Shown here one piece after another: positions 33,620 through 45,155 of a stretch of 64,000 nt of DNA (positions are counted from its first letter, which is position 1; the number at the start of each line of letters is the position of its first letter). Under the pieces are notes generated by a model that was not told the origin of the DNA, did no database searches, and saw nothing but the letters and a program-made list of their open reading frames with translations. This DNA comes from Isoetes taiwanensis. Lineage: Eukaryota; Streptophyta; Lycopodiopsida; Isoetales; Isoetaceae. The translations under genes and the position numbers were made by a program. Where the stretch lies: NCBI GenBank assembly GCA_021234155.1, contig JAJEKV010000344.1, positions 232,793 to 296,792 of the forward strand, read 5' to 3'.

Positions 33620-33805
33620 AATGGCATTTGTGGTGGGTGTTTTTTCGAGTGGGTGTTTTATTTGTCTCCTACTTATGGGTATGCCCCCCTTGGAGGTTGA
33701 GCAGGTTCCTTTCTTTTCGAAAGAGGTGGGTGTTTCTTAGGGTGGGTGTTTTGTTTTGTCTCTTATGCTTATGGTTATGCCCTCTTGGAAGTTGAGCGGG
33801 TTTTC
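33620..33805. repeat. Two tandem units of about 90 bp
   Basis: GTGGGTGTTTT..GTGGGTGTTTT, TCTC-TATGCTTATGG-TATGCCC and CTTGGA-GTTGAGC-GGTT-CCTTT occur twice. Confidence 0.75.
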
Positions 33806-35359
33806 CTTTTATTCTGGCATAGTTTGTTTCCTAGTTTTTGTTGAGTTCTTAACTTGGTAGTGCACTTCCTATTAGTCTTTTCAATGGAGTTCCTTTTAGT
33901 TCCATGGAGTTGATTGTTATATGCTTGGTATGTGAGGCTTCTTCAGTCGGTATTAGTTTGTTGTGCATTGGGGATTGCAGTTGTAGTGCATTTTTGGAGG
34001 GTCTCTCCCATGAGTTGGAGCTTCGTCTACTGGCCACCAAATTTGGTTGTGTTCCGAAGTTTGCTAATGGTTTTTATGGTGTAGGTTCCTTTGCCCCTTG
34101 TGTCAATGTTGCGGCGGTTCATGCAAAATCGTTCCGTCTAGTTGCCTTTTCAACCCTTCCTCCTACCTTTCTAGGCATCGCATGCCTTCATCCTTCTGTT
34201 GTGGTGTGTACACTTCATTTCATTTTAGGGTGCATACTAGCCGTGCCATTTCATTAGAATTGAGTGTTTCATTCTCTCGTTCCATAGCCTCTTCTCCCAT
34301 TCATTTTACGAGCCTTTGCGTGCTTCATATTGTTCATATTTAGATAGGGGGTTTCAGGATATGTGCTTGTTTAAGCTTTTGATTTCAACATTCTATCTCG
34401 ATCTGCCTTCTCAAACTGCTTCTTAGTGGATGCATTAGTTCAACTTTGTAGATTTGGTCTGCACCCTGCTTTGATTATGCTTTGAGTTTCACTGAACAAG
34501 GACAACAGAAGGCCTCTTTGTCAAACGAGTTAGGTTCATGTCAGTGCCATGCTTTCACCATGACTTCTTGCAATATTTAGCCATTTTATATGATTGCAGG
34601 GACACTTTGATTATCAAGAGGATACTCATGGAGCTTTGAGCCTTGTTGAGTTCTCTCTTTAGCGTTCCTTGGGGGAGGGGATTGTCGAACTTCGGTGTCT
34701 TTTGTTAAAGGTGTGAAGCCTCTACGCTTATTGCCATGCATTCCTTTATGTCTTACACCGCCTTATGCACTTGTAACCTTGTCAACACTATGTTGCTTGG
34801 TGCCTCGTACTTATAGTTCTCCTCGGTTGGGCTTTGATCAGTTTCTTGTCTGTTGTCCCTCTTGTTTGAGATCATTCCCCTCATGGTTAGCTTTGCCTTG
34901 TGCCCTTGTAGACTTTCTTGTGTCACTTTGTGCCCGCATTTGGACTTGACGTATATTTGGAGGTCTTGGTTATCTTGGATAGTCAAATGTTTGTTCGAGT
35001 CTTTTGCAAATGTCTTTGTTGGCTCTCCAACTTGCATCGCTCATGTTCCTAGACAATCTAGTCGTTGGTTAAGCTTTGGGCATGGCTTTTTTCTCATTGT
35101 AGGGTATTTTATCCTGAGTGCCATGAACTGTATAGTTTTAAGTTGTGGCATTGAATCCTTTCTTCTTTTGTTGTATATGCTCAAGTGTTGGTATTGAGTA
35201 GCTTTTGGCCTTCATAACAACCCTTTTGTCATTACCTTGTTAGAGCTGGTTATTGAACTCTGTGAGATGAGGCCATTAAGTTCTTTCTTTTCTGCGCCTT
35301 TTTTTGCCAGGGTTGTTTGGTGTTGTCGGTTTCTGTTGAGTGCAACTAGGCTCTAGAAG

Positions 35360-35470
35360 TATGATTTATCTGCGTTTCGAGATAAGCAGATAAATCCGCT
35401 TCTTGAGGCTAGTTGACGTGGCCCCTCGAGTATTTAAGTCTGTTTCCTCCTCGTTTTTCTCTATCAGCCG
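35360..35470 (+). promoter_or_regulatory. Conserved promoter-like 5' end, copy 2
   Basis: Same parts as at 30191: inverted repeat 35363-35373 / 35386-35396, ACGT core in TTGACGTGGC, TATTTAAG at 35431-35438. Identity is high for about 110 bp and fades after the CTCTCCTCCTT stretch. Confidence 0.6.
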
Positions 35471-36214
35471 TTTTCGAGCCTCTCCTCCTTCGGGCTTGTT
35501 CCCCACCCCTCCCACCCTCTTGTACCTTTGAGTGCCTTATGGTTCTTAGGTGTCTCTTTGTTTGGTTACTAGTTACGTGTTGTCATTTCTTTGTTTTTCT
35601 GAATAGCACCGTCGTATTGTTCTTTGGTCTTGAGTTCTTTTGCAAGGGTTGGTGGTCCTCGTGCCAAGTGTTGATGTTCGTTGATGATTCTCTTTTCATG
35701 GTTGGTGGTCTTTTCTGGCATGCCTTTGTATTCAAGTTTTTCTTTCATTCAGGGGTGTAGTGTTTCCCCTTTTGATCTAAGCATATACGTTTAGTATTTT
35801 TATTGTTGTTGATCTTGAGCGCTTTTACAATGACTGGCGGTCTTTTTGCCAAGTATACGTATTGTTATTGTAGCGGCTTTCTTTTCTGGAGTGAGGCCCT
35901 TTTTCCATGGCAAGCGTGTCTTAAATTTTATAGAGTTTGATTGGTCCACCTAAGAAAATAAGACTTGGCAGCTTTTCCATGGATATCTTTGTGACATGTC
36001 TCAATTGCATTCCGTACCATTTTGATGTCGCATTTTCTTCCGGGGGAAACCCCCCGCCACAATTTGCGACTGCAAAATGCAGCCAATGACATTCTTCTGT
36101 TGCCGCAGAAGAAGGAAGACTTAAAAAAAAGATTTTTTTGTGGAGCACAGAAGCGCCAAGAAGTGCAGCCAGAGTGCCAAGAAGGGGAGCCTGGTATTCT
36201 CCAGGCTTCGCCAA

Positions 36215-36560
36215 TCGAACTTGGAACGAAATTCCGGTTCAGGGACCGATTTTTGCAGCTTGGAACTTGGAACGAAATTCCAGCTTGGAACCGATTTTTG
36301 CAGTTCAGGAACGAAATTCCAAAGATCAGATCTATCCGACAGTTCTGGAAATTGCGATTCCGTGTATCAAGTCGGTTGTTCTGCATAGATTCGCCGCATC
36401 GTACGAATCTGCGTAATTGAACTTCGGGCTAGAATTGAACTTCGGGCTACACAAAAGATCTCTGCGTAAGTCGGGGCTACATGAAGATCTGCGAATTGAA
36501 TCGGGCTACACGAAGATCTCTGCAGAACTCGGGCTACATGAAGATCTCTGCAGAATTGAA
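36215..36560. repeat. Two short tandem arrays
   Basis: First array (36215-36325): GGAACGAAATTCC plus CCGATTTTTGCAG in three rounds. The core GGAACGAAATTCC is almost palindromic. Second array (36420-36555): CGGGCTACA-GAAGATCTCTGC-GAATTGAA in four or five rounds. Frames crossing these are repeat products. Confidence 0.8.
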
Positions 36561-37016
36561 CAGTTCTAAAATTGCAGTTCTGATGGGAAGATTAATAGCT
36601 CTGAAAATTCTATGAAAATTCTGGAACTTCTGGCTTTTTCTTCAATCCCGAATGCCATTCTTCCAATTTTCCTCAGATTCACATCCAGATCTGTCTGATT
36701 TGTCCACAGAGATTTTCGTGTTCTTGGTGTTCTTCTCCACAGAGATCTTGGTGTTTTTTCTGTTCCTTCGTTTTTGATGCAGTGCAGTGGAAAAGCAGAA
36801 AATATAAGAGGTGTCTTATATATTAAGGACATGTCGCATAAATATTAGTGGGAAAGGCTTTTATCTGAGACATGACGTGGAGATTACGTGGAGTCTTATA
36901 TGCTGTCTTATTGCATTGTGACAGACATATTTTGTTCCTGCCGTGGAAAAAGGGCCTGATTATTCATTTTTGGCATGCCTTTCTCTCGTTGAGGAAGGAA
37001 GGAAGGAAGGAAGGTT

Positions 37017-37705
37017 CTTTTATCGTCCCACGGAGACCAATCGGTCTATGGGACCCAATAAAAAATGCAAAGAAGTAATTATTGCCCGGATTAAAAACCC
37101 CGCCCGAGGGTTTTGAGGGAAAAACGTGGCAAACAATCGGCCTTGCCGACAAAGCTAATCTAACATATAAAATGCAGAAACACCCAAATATATACAGTCA
37201 TGCACCGCACCCGTAGTGCCTAATCAGCGGGCAGCCAGGCCGGGGAAAAGGTGACCTCGCAGGTCCAGTACCTCCTCAATGTACGGCCCGAGTGGCACGT
37301 GCGGCGGTGTTCATCGGCAAATGCAAGGGCAAGTCGGCCGTACTAAGGGGGCGTATCGCCCGGATCCGGCCGAACTTGGCCAGGCCTCTGGAAAGTGTGA
37401 GACTCATCCTCAATGGCACCCGTTTGGCAAAGCAGCAGATCCCGCCCTGGCGGGGCTCCCCAATCCACCCGCGTCTGGCCCGATGCGAAGATGGTGGGCA
37501 CTCGCGAATGGAGGCAATGAGTCCAAGCGCTTTTGAGGGGGCAAATTGGGAACGTAGAGGCGTGGGCCCCGCTAACACCGGGGTTGATGTGCTCCTTGTA
37601 ATGGGCCATTTTGACCTGCTCTAGAGCGCCGGGGTCCCAGAGCTTGCCAAGGAAACAAGCGTCTAGGTACTCCCCGCTATCCCGCCACGATCGGCACATG
37701 CGCCC
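37017..37705 (-). pseudogene. LINE 3' fragment 1 (end of ORF2 and 3' UTR)
   Basis: Minus-strand frames give LIASIRECPPSSHR and CQTGAIEDESHTFQRPG, the zinc-knuckle-like tail found after the reverse transcriptase of many LINEs; compare GAIEDECHALQ in LINE fragment 2. Next comes the hairpin-rich 3' UTR: CCTCAAAACCC..GGGGTTTTTAATCC near 37090. The terminal hairpin CCCATAGACC-GATT-GGTCTCCGTGGG lies at 37033-37052, and a (CCTT)n tail at about 36990-37016. It is 5'-truncated, broken by several frame changes, and nested in element 2. Confidence 0.65.
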
Positions 37706-38351
37706 ACCTGCACGTGTTGTAGTAATGTTGTGGTGGTCCTTGTGCCAAAGAGATGGTGGCCTTTATGCTTATTATTGTTTTGGTCTAGAGTCCTCCTACG
37801 ATGGTTGGTCGTGCCAGGTATAGGTATTGGTGTTGTAGTGGCCCTCTTTTCCTGAGCCCTCATGCTATGAGTGTTGCTCCTTGTGGCATAGGTTTGGTGG
37901 CACTCATGCCTGGAATAGGGCCCTCGTGCCCAGTGGATGTTGGATTGGTGGTTTGGATTGGTGGTTTTTGCAGGTTATAGATCGAGGTGTGTTAGCTTGG
38001 ATGCACTTGTTCCTCACTCTGATTTCTTTGGGAGTGGCCTCTTGTGCAAGGTTGGGGTCGTCGTTGCGAATGATGAAGATGAAGCCTTACAAATCTTCAT
38101 TATAACTTTGTTATCAATTATTAGACAAATTTGTCTAATGGTAGCCGATTATTCTTGTACACCTGAAAAGGTTATTGTGTACACCTAAAAAGGCCGGTGG
38201 GCATGAGGGTTTTTGTTGGAAGTGTTTTAAGAATATGTTGTATCTTTTTATTTGGAAATAAAGAGGAGGGCTCCTATGGCTCATTCATTCATTCATTCAG
38301 CAGGGTTGTTTGGTGTTGTCGGTTTCTGTTGAGTGCAACTAGGCTCTAGAA

Positions 38352-41300
38352 TGCTATTTACTTTTCATAACATCATTGCAGACAGCTATTGCAACGAAGA
38401 CCACACTTATGCAGCCTACAAGCTACAATTTAACCTTGCAGTTTAATAGCATGTGTTCATATTATTGAGAATGTAATAGTTGCATCCAACTGCTCCGCAT
38501 AAATGGACCGATTTATCCTGGACAAGATTCTCCCATCTTCTGAACACATCATATTTGATAAATGGATTCCTTAAATAGTTGCCAACAGTATTAGTTTGTA
38601 CTCTACATATTAAACTTTTGTAATTTCCATAAACATGGAGTTGAAAAGCTATATAAGTGCAAATGGTGTTATTGTAGCAGTTGGCATGTTGGATGAAGAC
38701 TTTGGGCACATCTTTTAAGAATGGTAATTGAAGTAAATGAATCGACACAAAGATGTTTATAGTGGTGCAGTGCTATGCATGTGAAAGCATGTTGCATTTA
38801 CTGTACATACTACAAGATATAACTTGGTGGTGGATCTTTAAAGAAAGAAACATGCAAGAATATGATAAATTATAATTTGTTTAATTCTTTGGACCCAAGT
38901 AATTTGTCCTTTAGAGCAACAACTAGCACACTTAGAAATAGCTTTTGATCTCATTTCCAATTTTTCTAGCTAGGGAAACCTTTTTTATTGGATCTCATTA
39001 AATGTTTTCATAGTCGGAAGCTGGTCAAATGCTTAAATTAGTCATGCTCCCATTTTTCTTCTCGGAACATTCTTCTTTTACTTCTGTGCTGAGGGACAAC
39101 ATTGTCAAAATCCAAACGCGGGCAATCAAATATGGCAACAACAGATTAAGGATTTGGTGATTTGAATATTCCAGCTTGTGCTGACATTGAGGATGAGTTG
39201 CGAAATGTGGTGAATCATATTGCCAACAAGATGTCCTTCGATGGTTCGTCTCATTTTGCAAAGGTCAACGGGGTCCCTTGAGTGAGCAAGGCTTGGGATA
39301 GAAAGCAGCATTTCACATATGTCTTTGGAAGTTGTCAAGGGACAAAAGGAGAGGTCAGAAAATCCCAGGGAAATGGAAAAAATGATGTTCCTATCACATT
39401 AATTACAGTCACACGAGTTACTAATACCTTCGGGAAGAGTTCAGACGACTAGACTAAAAGCAGAAGAAGGTAGAGCTAATATACCAGACTCTGTGGATAA
39501 TTACTTGAGTGCGAGAATATTGGAACAGCCTGTGCAGACCAGTCTATATAACATAGTTAATTTGAGCTAAAAGAGAGAGCTTTTTTATGACCTAAATATA
39601 ACTTCATATATCTGCTGCTTAATGTTTTAAGAGCCCTATGAGATGGCAAAACATCCGGGTGAATAAATTATATCTACACTTTTTGGCTCCAAGCTACTAT
39701 TTTTTTAAAGAATTCAATGAATATCCACTATGCTAGTACAATAACTACACTACTATTTGATTGATTCCTCATGTTTGAGAGTGCATAGGGCAAAAATACT
39801 AACATGGACGTGTTGTTCCAACATCTAGTGTTATTAAAATCACTTTGCCTAAAGCAATGGTTAACTTTAAACAAAGGGAACTTTTCTTATGCAAAATTCA
39901 GCATGCAAAGGCTTTGAGACCTTTAGAAAGTAGAATGACCCGTGCATAATTCTAGTGCCCCTTCTGTAAATATACAGTAGTGTAAGCTTAAACTGTGTAT
40001 TAAAAACATTGTGAAATTTTTTTCCTTTTCCAAATACCATGTTTTCTCTACATCAGGCTACGGTGCACAAACTCAAGTACAAGATGGGGTAGGGGTATGT
40101 AAAAATTAAGATAGCCCGTAAGTACATCTACGGAAGGGGGCAAGGAAACTGGCTTTTCCTATTTACGTATATAGGTTCCACCTCGAAAAAGTCGTATACA
40201 GGGGTTTTCTGATGACCCCTCACGGAAATGAGGTATCCCCATATGCCTAGGTGAGACCCCCGGGGCCAAATCATCGATCCAAGATACTAAACTGCTTCTA
40301 ATTTGAGAGGATCAGGTTAGTTAGAAGCAGATCATTATTTTGGCGCTATGTATCCATCATTAGAGTCCAAAAATAGAACCGTAGACATTTAGCATGCCGC
40401 CATTGGCATCCCTACAAGTGTGCCTTAAAGTATGATGCGCCAACGGATTTTGGATGGGCTCCAACTTCTTCAGACAGAGCACCATCGCCTCTTCCGACAT
40501 CGCCATAGCCAAAACCCTAAACATGTTCGTCTTTCCTATTAATCATTGACGAGCTGACGTGGACCGCACCACAATGGCATTTTGCACCAGTGTCAGGAAG
40601 GTTACCTTATCAAACATTGAAAAAATTCAAGTCATGACTGCTTCCATAGCAAGGGCCTTCAAGTTTCCTTCAAGCAAGCGTTACAACCTTTTCTTGGAAA
40701 TAAACATAGAGAAATGAGAATAGGTAGTTAAAACAAGAGGCCTTTCTATGTTACTTGATGATTCTGTTTAATTTCGGTTCTTTGGTTTTTGATTACTCAA
40801 GCTAGTACGGTTTGTACAACCCATTATCAACAAATACATTAGTTCATGTATAAGCCCTTAAGTGGGGTAAGGGACTGGCGAGCCTGTTAGGGCCAACCAG
40901 TTGTCTAAGTCCCAGTAAAGGCCTATCATAATATATATCATAATAATTTGATGCCCCCATGAAATAGATTGTTACATATTCAAATGCATCTGAGCCGGGC
41001 ATGAACCACATCCCCTGATCGTTGGATCAAAAGGGAAGGAGAAATCCTAGCCCTTGATTTTTTTAGGAGATCTCAGCCGTAAAGGTGAGGATAAATCCTG
41101 CCTTTAACTTTTTATATTAAGTTGCAATTTTCTTTTTAAAGGAGGTGAAATAGCACTCTCATTATTAAAAAGGTACTGAGGTGGCAAGGTATTTATGGGT
41201 GGACTTTCTAGGAAGTTTCCTTTTTTTAATCGCCTTCAAAAGCATATAACTTGCACTAGAGAGGTCAGAAGAAGGTGGGACTCACGGTTTAGATTCCTCT

Positions 41301-42386
41301 CGTCGAGAGCTTTCCAAAAGTGGTGCTTTGGCACCGTTCCATCGTAGTTGGAGCCAAAGTTCTACGGGTGGCGGCTGCTGGGTTCAGGCATTTAGTGCAA
41401 GACAACAGGGGTTTAACCCCTGCAAAAATCCAGCACCATGTGATCGCTACAAAATTTTAAGCACCATGAAATTTTGCCCTAACTTAATTTAACAGGATAG
41501 ATAGAACCGAGGTTCAAAAGATTGAGCCCGATTGAGATCACATCAGGTAGAAGTTAAAGGAAAAAGCCCCGAGATAGGTTGGGCATGAATCTGGACAAAA
41601 GGCAAAGCAACTGGAGAACCGATCCGAGCAGGCAAAAATTGGAACAGACATATATGGGAACATGGAAGAAAAAACAGTCTGTCTTGGTCGTGGAACAACT
41701 CTAGATGGACTCCAGATCTCTATGTTTTCTTGTAAAAAGAACTGAGGTTTTTGTGCACAGGATAGATAGAACCAGTAGACATAGACAATATTTATTGCTT
41801 GTTTTCTGCTTTTTTCTTATTCTTCAGTGCTTGAATCTGGCTGAATCAGAGTTTATTTTGGTATGAATCTGGCAGCAACAGCAAGAACAGGCTAGAATTT
41901 CAAGGTTCTTAAAATTTGTTGGAGAATTTCAATGACCATGAAATTTCGTATGAAATTTTGAGCTGACTTGGCGGGCGGTGTAGGGGAATGGAGGTGCTTC
42001 TGGCTAACGCCAGTTTCAAGAGCCCACCTGCAAAAACCGCCCCACCTGCAAAACCTGGAGTGGTGTCCCAACCTCCATGACTCTATTCCCCTAGAGAATG
42101 AGGAAACCCCTATTCCATTCGGTGTCCCTTCTTCTTCGTCTCTAGATGTTCATTGCTTCCCCAAGCGTGCATATTTCCCAACTTCCTATTTAGCGTAACT
42201 TACTATGTAAGCTATGTATGTTTTTTAAATGTGTGCTTGACTATTTAACTTGTGAAGTAAACAACTAGAAATCAGAAGATACCATAATACGAAGTTGAAT
42301 TTAAATATTGTTCGCAAATTCTATGTAGGTTATCATGAGACCTTTTTGCATTTATATTATTGCAACTTATATAGTCTTTGAAATGA
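38352..42386. other. Long stretch without recognised gene
   Basis: Only short frames. One coding-like scrap at about 39165-39275 (plus) reads IPACADIEDELRNVVNHIAN then KMSFDGSSHFAKVNGV, with no known family. A frame at 41968-42198 (MAGGVGEWRC start) has no domain. Palindromic words such as GGGGTTTAACCCC (about 41408) occur. No element ends or RNA genes found. Confidence 0.4.
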
Positions 42387-43799
42387 AAAAAATAATAGAA
42401 TAGAATAGAATAGAATAGGTTTTTAGCGCCCACGGAGACCAATTGGCCTATGGGACCCAAACAAAAAAGAGCAGCAAGCATATTATGCGACAGATTAAAA
42501 AACCCCGCCCCAGAAGGGTTTCGAGGAAAAACCTTAGCGATAATAAGCTTTCTTTGGCACACTGCATAATTGCATATGCAGTTCAATACCGTCGAGGGAC
42601 ACAAACAGTCCGTGCATCCATAACCTCCGGAGGTATGACCCCAACAAACCCACCGACGCCAGAGCCAATAACCGATGCAACGGGTGGCGGGCACTAATAA
42701 TCGAACATATCGCTCTCGGGATATGGGCAAATCTTCGGGTGTCTGGAGGGCATGACATTCATCCTCAATCGCGCCACAGGTGGCAACACCGGCAGAGCCT
42801 TTGCTCCGTGCTTCCGCAGCCCAACGTCTCCCCTGTTTCAATGCGGAGGCGATGTGCCCCCGTCGCGAATGGAAGCTATAAGCCTGCGTTTCTTCATGGG
42901 TATTTTGGGTGTACAAATCTTGGTGTGGGCCTCTTGTGAGCCTAGGATTGACTTGTTGGCGATAGTGTGCGACTTAACATGTGTCGTCGAGCCTCTACAT
43001 CCCACAACTGCGAAGGAAAGTAGCATCAAGGTATAGTTTAAGTGCCTGGCGATCTTTCTTTGTCGACTGGACACATCTGTTTTACTGCACACCCCCGGCG
43101 TGAGAACCCGAGGCACTTTTGTCTTTCCGCAAAGAGGATTTCAGCGTTGGGGACCCATTGCCGTGGCCAAAGCAAGGCGGGCAAGCGTGTATCGACCATA
43201 GCGACCACCTTTTGGAAGTAAAGCGATATAGGCGTTGCCCCACGGCTTGGATTGAAGGGTAGAAATCCACATCTCACGGAGTAGGATCTGTGTACGGGCG
43301 TGGACTTCACCCCGGGGCCCGTGCCAGAAGGCCTTCTGCACACTGCTTTCGAGGTCATTCCGGTGTTGAGGGATATCCTTTGGACCCCAAACTTCTGCCC
43401 CATACAAAAGGGCCCGCTCAACCAAGGCGGGGAAACAAATGTGGATTGGTGACCCGGGCATACAACTTCTTTGTGGTCATGGCTGTTGTTACGCATGGCA
43501 TATAGTGCTTTCCAACCCAGCGGTGACCCGCCCATAGAAGCCGCGATCCCAATGGGTGGTAGTTGAGAACTCAATCCCCCAAGTACTTGTAGGTGGAGCC
43601 ACCTCTACCTCCCCTTCGGGTAAGTGAATGTGGGAAGCCTTGGCGACGGGGATGATGCAACTAGCGGCACCCTAGTTTTGGCCAAGTTAACTTGCATGCC
43701 AGTGAATTGGCAAAAGTGTCAAGAGCATCCAGTGACGTTGCATGTCCTCCGGAGTATAGGCCATGAGGTTGACATCACAAGATATATGAGTTGCCGGAT
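42387..43799 (-). pseudogene. LINE 3' fragment 2 (reverse transcriptase end to 3' tail)
   Basis: Read on the minus strand across frame changes: YTPEDMQRH, FCQFTGMQVNLAKT (reverse transcriptase palm/thumb region), VAPTYKYLG, then the intact frame 43461-43141 with ALVERALLYGAEVWGP. Next are RLIASIRDGGTSPPH and CGAIEDECHALQTPEDLPIS, a Cys/His tail as in plant and animal LINEs. The 3' UTR keeps the two hairpins of LINE fragment 1 and ends in (TATTC)n (42390-42418 on plus as AGAAT). GAATAGAATAGAATAG also borders the 5' end (43799-43816), either a target duplication or insertion into a microsatellite. The catalytic YxDD part is not present. Confidence 0.75.
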
Positions 43800-43843
43800 T
43801 GAATAGAATAGAATAGATTTTTTATGGTCTATTCGGTGCTAAG

Positions 43844-44460
43844 TTAGTGCATCATTTGTTGAAAGTAGAAAGGGCCGTCTTGTAAAAAGTTGGAGGTTGG
43901 GTCAGCTGTAGAGAACGTCACCTTACCAAGACCACCTTTAGGAATTTGGCAGTCAGGGTTATGGGAAGCAATGGCATGAGCCTCACATCCGTCTGCCTGA
44001 GTTTGGGGGCCAAGATGGAACTGGAAGTATCCATTCTCGTCTGTAAAAGCCTTGCTAAAGGGGCTTCTGGGGCATGATAAGCTCACTTCAGCACCTGCAC
44101 AAGACAACACAAACTCTTAAGCTTAACCACGTTGGAACAGACAACTGGAAACAATCTTCTGAAACAACGAATTCACATCAAAACAACATAATCCATTGAG
44201 GTAACTTGGAATATAGCTGACAAATACATGCAAAAAATGAAATGGTGAAGTACCTTTTAGATTGTAGCCTTTGGCATGGCATGGCTTGCAGTATACAAAG
44301 CCCTGGATGTAAATCTGCAGACTTGGATCTGGAACGGTAGTTTTGGAAATGATCGGAAAGGCTTGTGCTTGAGGAGAAGGGTGAGGAGGGGTTAATCCCC
44401 TTGAAACTGTTATGGGGATAAGCAAAGCAGCCCGGGGGCGAGCACATTTATCTCGGCCAT
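43844..44460 (-). CDS. Pollen Ole e 1-like extracellular protein, two exons
   Basis: Exon 2 (44094-43844) follows a TCTTGTGCAG acceptor; exon 1 ends at 44254 with a GTACTT donor. The 159-nt phase-1 intron joins GYNLK-G-AEVSLSC in frame. The protein has the Ole e 1 pattern: IYIQGFVYCKPCHAKGYNLK, then GAEVSLSCP, FTDENGYFQF (the TDExGxF motif), a third Cys in DGCEAHAI and a fourth in NPDCQIP. The family are small secreted Cys-rich proteins of pollen and growing tissues, partly fused to extensin-like proteins. The ATG at 44460 (MAEINVLAPGLL) would start a short signal peptide but is one frame away from exon 1, near CGCCCCCGGGCTGC, so one indel (real or sequencing) breaks it. A LINE fragment ends 45 bp downstream. 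Confidence 0.7.
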
Positions 44461-44486
44461 AACACGCGTAAGGGGATTGACCCCTT
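44388..44486. repeat. Inverted repeat around the Ole e 1-like start
   Basis: GGGGTTAATCCCCTT (about 44388-44403) and AAGGGGATTGACCCC (about 44471-44485) form a 15-bp inverted repeat with one mismatch, around the signal-peptide codons. Meaning unknown. Confidence 0.6.
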
Positions 44487-44881
44487 TAACCCAAGACAGC
44501 GACCTCACCCAAAACTCGCACCCACCGCTCGATTATCACTTCCATAGCTCGATTATCACTCCGCAGCTTTCGGTTTATCATAGGGTCGACCAATTCGAAT
44601 TGATGCCATTTTATCATAGGTTCGCATCCGAGGTTGAATTTAGCTTTGTTTATCACGAGGTTTATTTGAATTCGAGGTGAGGCTGCTTGTTCCCCTCGCT
44701 GGTTAATCGCCGTTAGTAATCGCTGTTATGCCCTATCGCGGGGCTGCAATCAACGGTGGGCAACGGTTAGATCCAAAAGCCTGCCGGTTAAGAAGAGCAT
44801 AAGCCCTAATACGATAATGCTTGCGCTTGCGATTTTTCAGGTTTGTTGTTGGTGGATTTTTGTTCCGGTTTCAACTATTTG

Positions 44882-45010
44882 TCAGTTAGATTCGTGGCAC
44901 GCCTTTCGGTAATCCTGCCACGATCCCTTGTGGTCCACATTCATCTCCAGCCGCCAAAGTGTTTCTAGGTTTTGATGGTCGATAAAATTCCCCGCCAACC
45001 ACCTATCTAT
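44882..45010 (-). pseudogene. Coding-like scrap, product unknown
   Basis: The minus-strand frame reads NPLLAHIDRWLAGNFIDHQN and LETLWRLEMNVDHKGSWQDY before a stop at 44882. It looks protein-like and differs in composition from the hairpin element just upstream, which supplies the first third of the longer frame (to 45133). It may belong with the fragment at 45668-45946. No family recognised. Confidence 0.3.
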
Positions 45011-45066
45011 ATGAGCAAGTAGTGGGTTTTGAAACCAAGTAACAACATATGAGAGGGATAACACCA

Positions 45067-45135
45067 GGGTGTTATGCCCTATTATAACAAACGAGGGCCG
45101 GAGGCCCGAGTTTGTTATAGTGGGGCATAACACCC
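45067..45135. repeat. Perfect-type hairpin with 25-bp arms
   Basis: GGGTGTTATGCCC-TATTATAACAAAC is followed, after a GGGCC-GGA-GGCCC centre, by its reverse complement with two mismatches. The flanking GATAACACC-AGGGTGTTAT adds a further small palindrome. Confidence 0.85.
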
Positions 45136-45155
45136 GAGTTCGAGGGTGTTATCCG

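Larger units (their letters stand above)
30191..35307 (+). mobile_element. Element 1 sharing its 5' end with element 2 (3' limit unclear)
   Basis: Its first 150 bp match the start of the element at 35360. It then diverges: a GT-rich, T-rich body with only short frames, the longest coding-like one being 30287-30529, just after the TATA-like box. It has tandem repeats at 33130-33480 and 33630-33800. I see no reverse transcriptase, transposase, LTR pair or target duplication. It could be a non-autonomous retroelement or a long noncoding transcript unit. Confidence 0.4.
35308..38351 (+). mobile_element. Element 2, 51-bp flanking direct repeat and CATT tail
   Basis: A perfect 51-bp direct repeat (starting CAGGGTTGTTTGGTG, ending GGCTCTAGAA) lies at 35308-35358 and 38301-38351, bordering the unit like an unusually long target duplication. 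The unit begins with the conserved promoter block (35360) and ends AATAAAGAGG-AGGGCTCC-TATGGC plus (TCAT)n, a microsatellite tail like some LINE/SINE ends. The interior repeats the words GTTGGTGGTC and TGCCAAG, and has a LINE fragment on the minus strand and further inserted sequence (about 35930-37705). No intact ORF. Confidence 0.6.

Noticed and set aside
38281-38300. TCAT run as an ordinary microsatellite
   Set aside because: Its place exactly at the right border of the 51-bp duplication makes an element tail more likely.
42272-42916. 214-codon minus-strand ORF as one gene
   Set aside because: Only the part around CGAIEDECHALQ is LINE-derived; the rest runs through the 3' UTR and flanking DNA.
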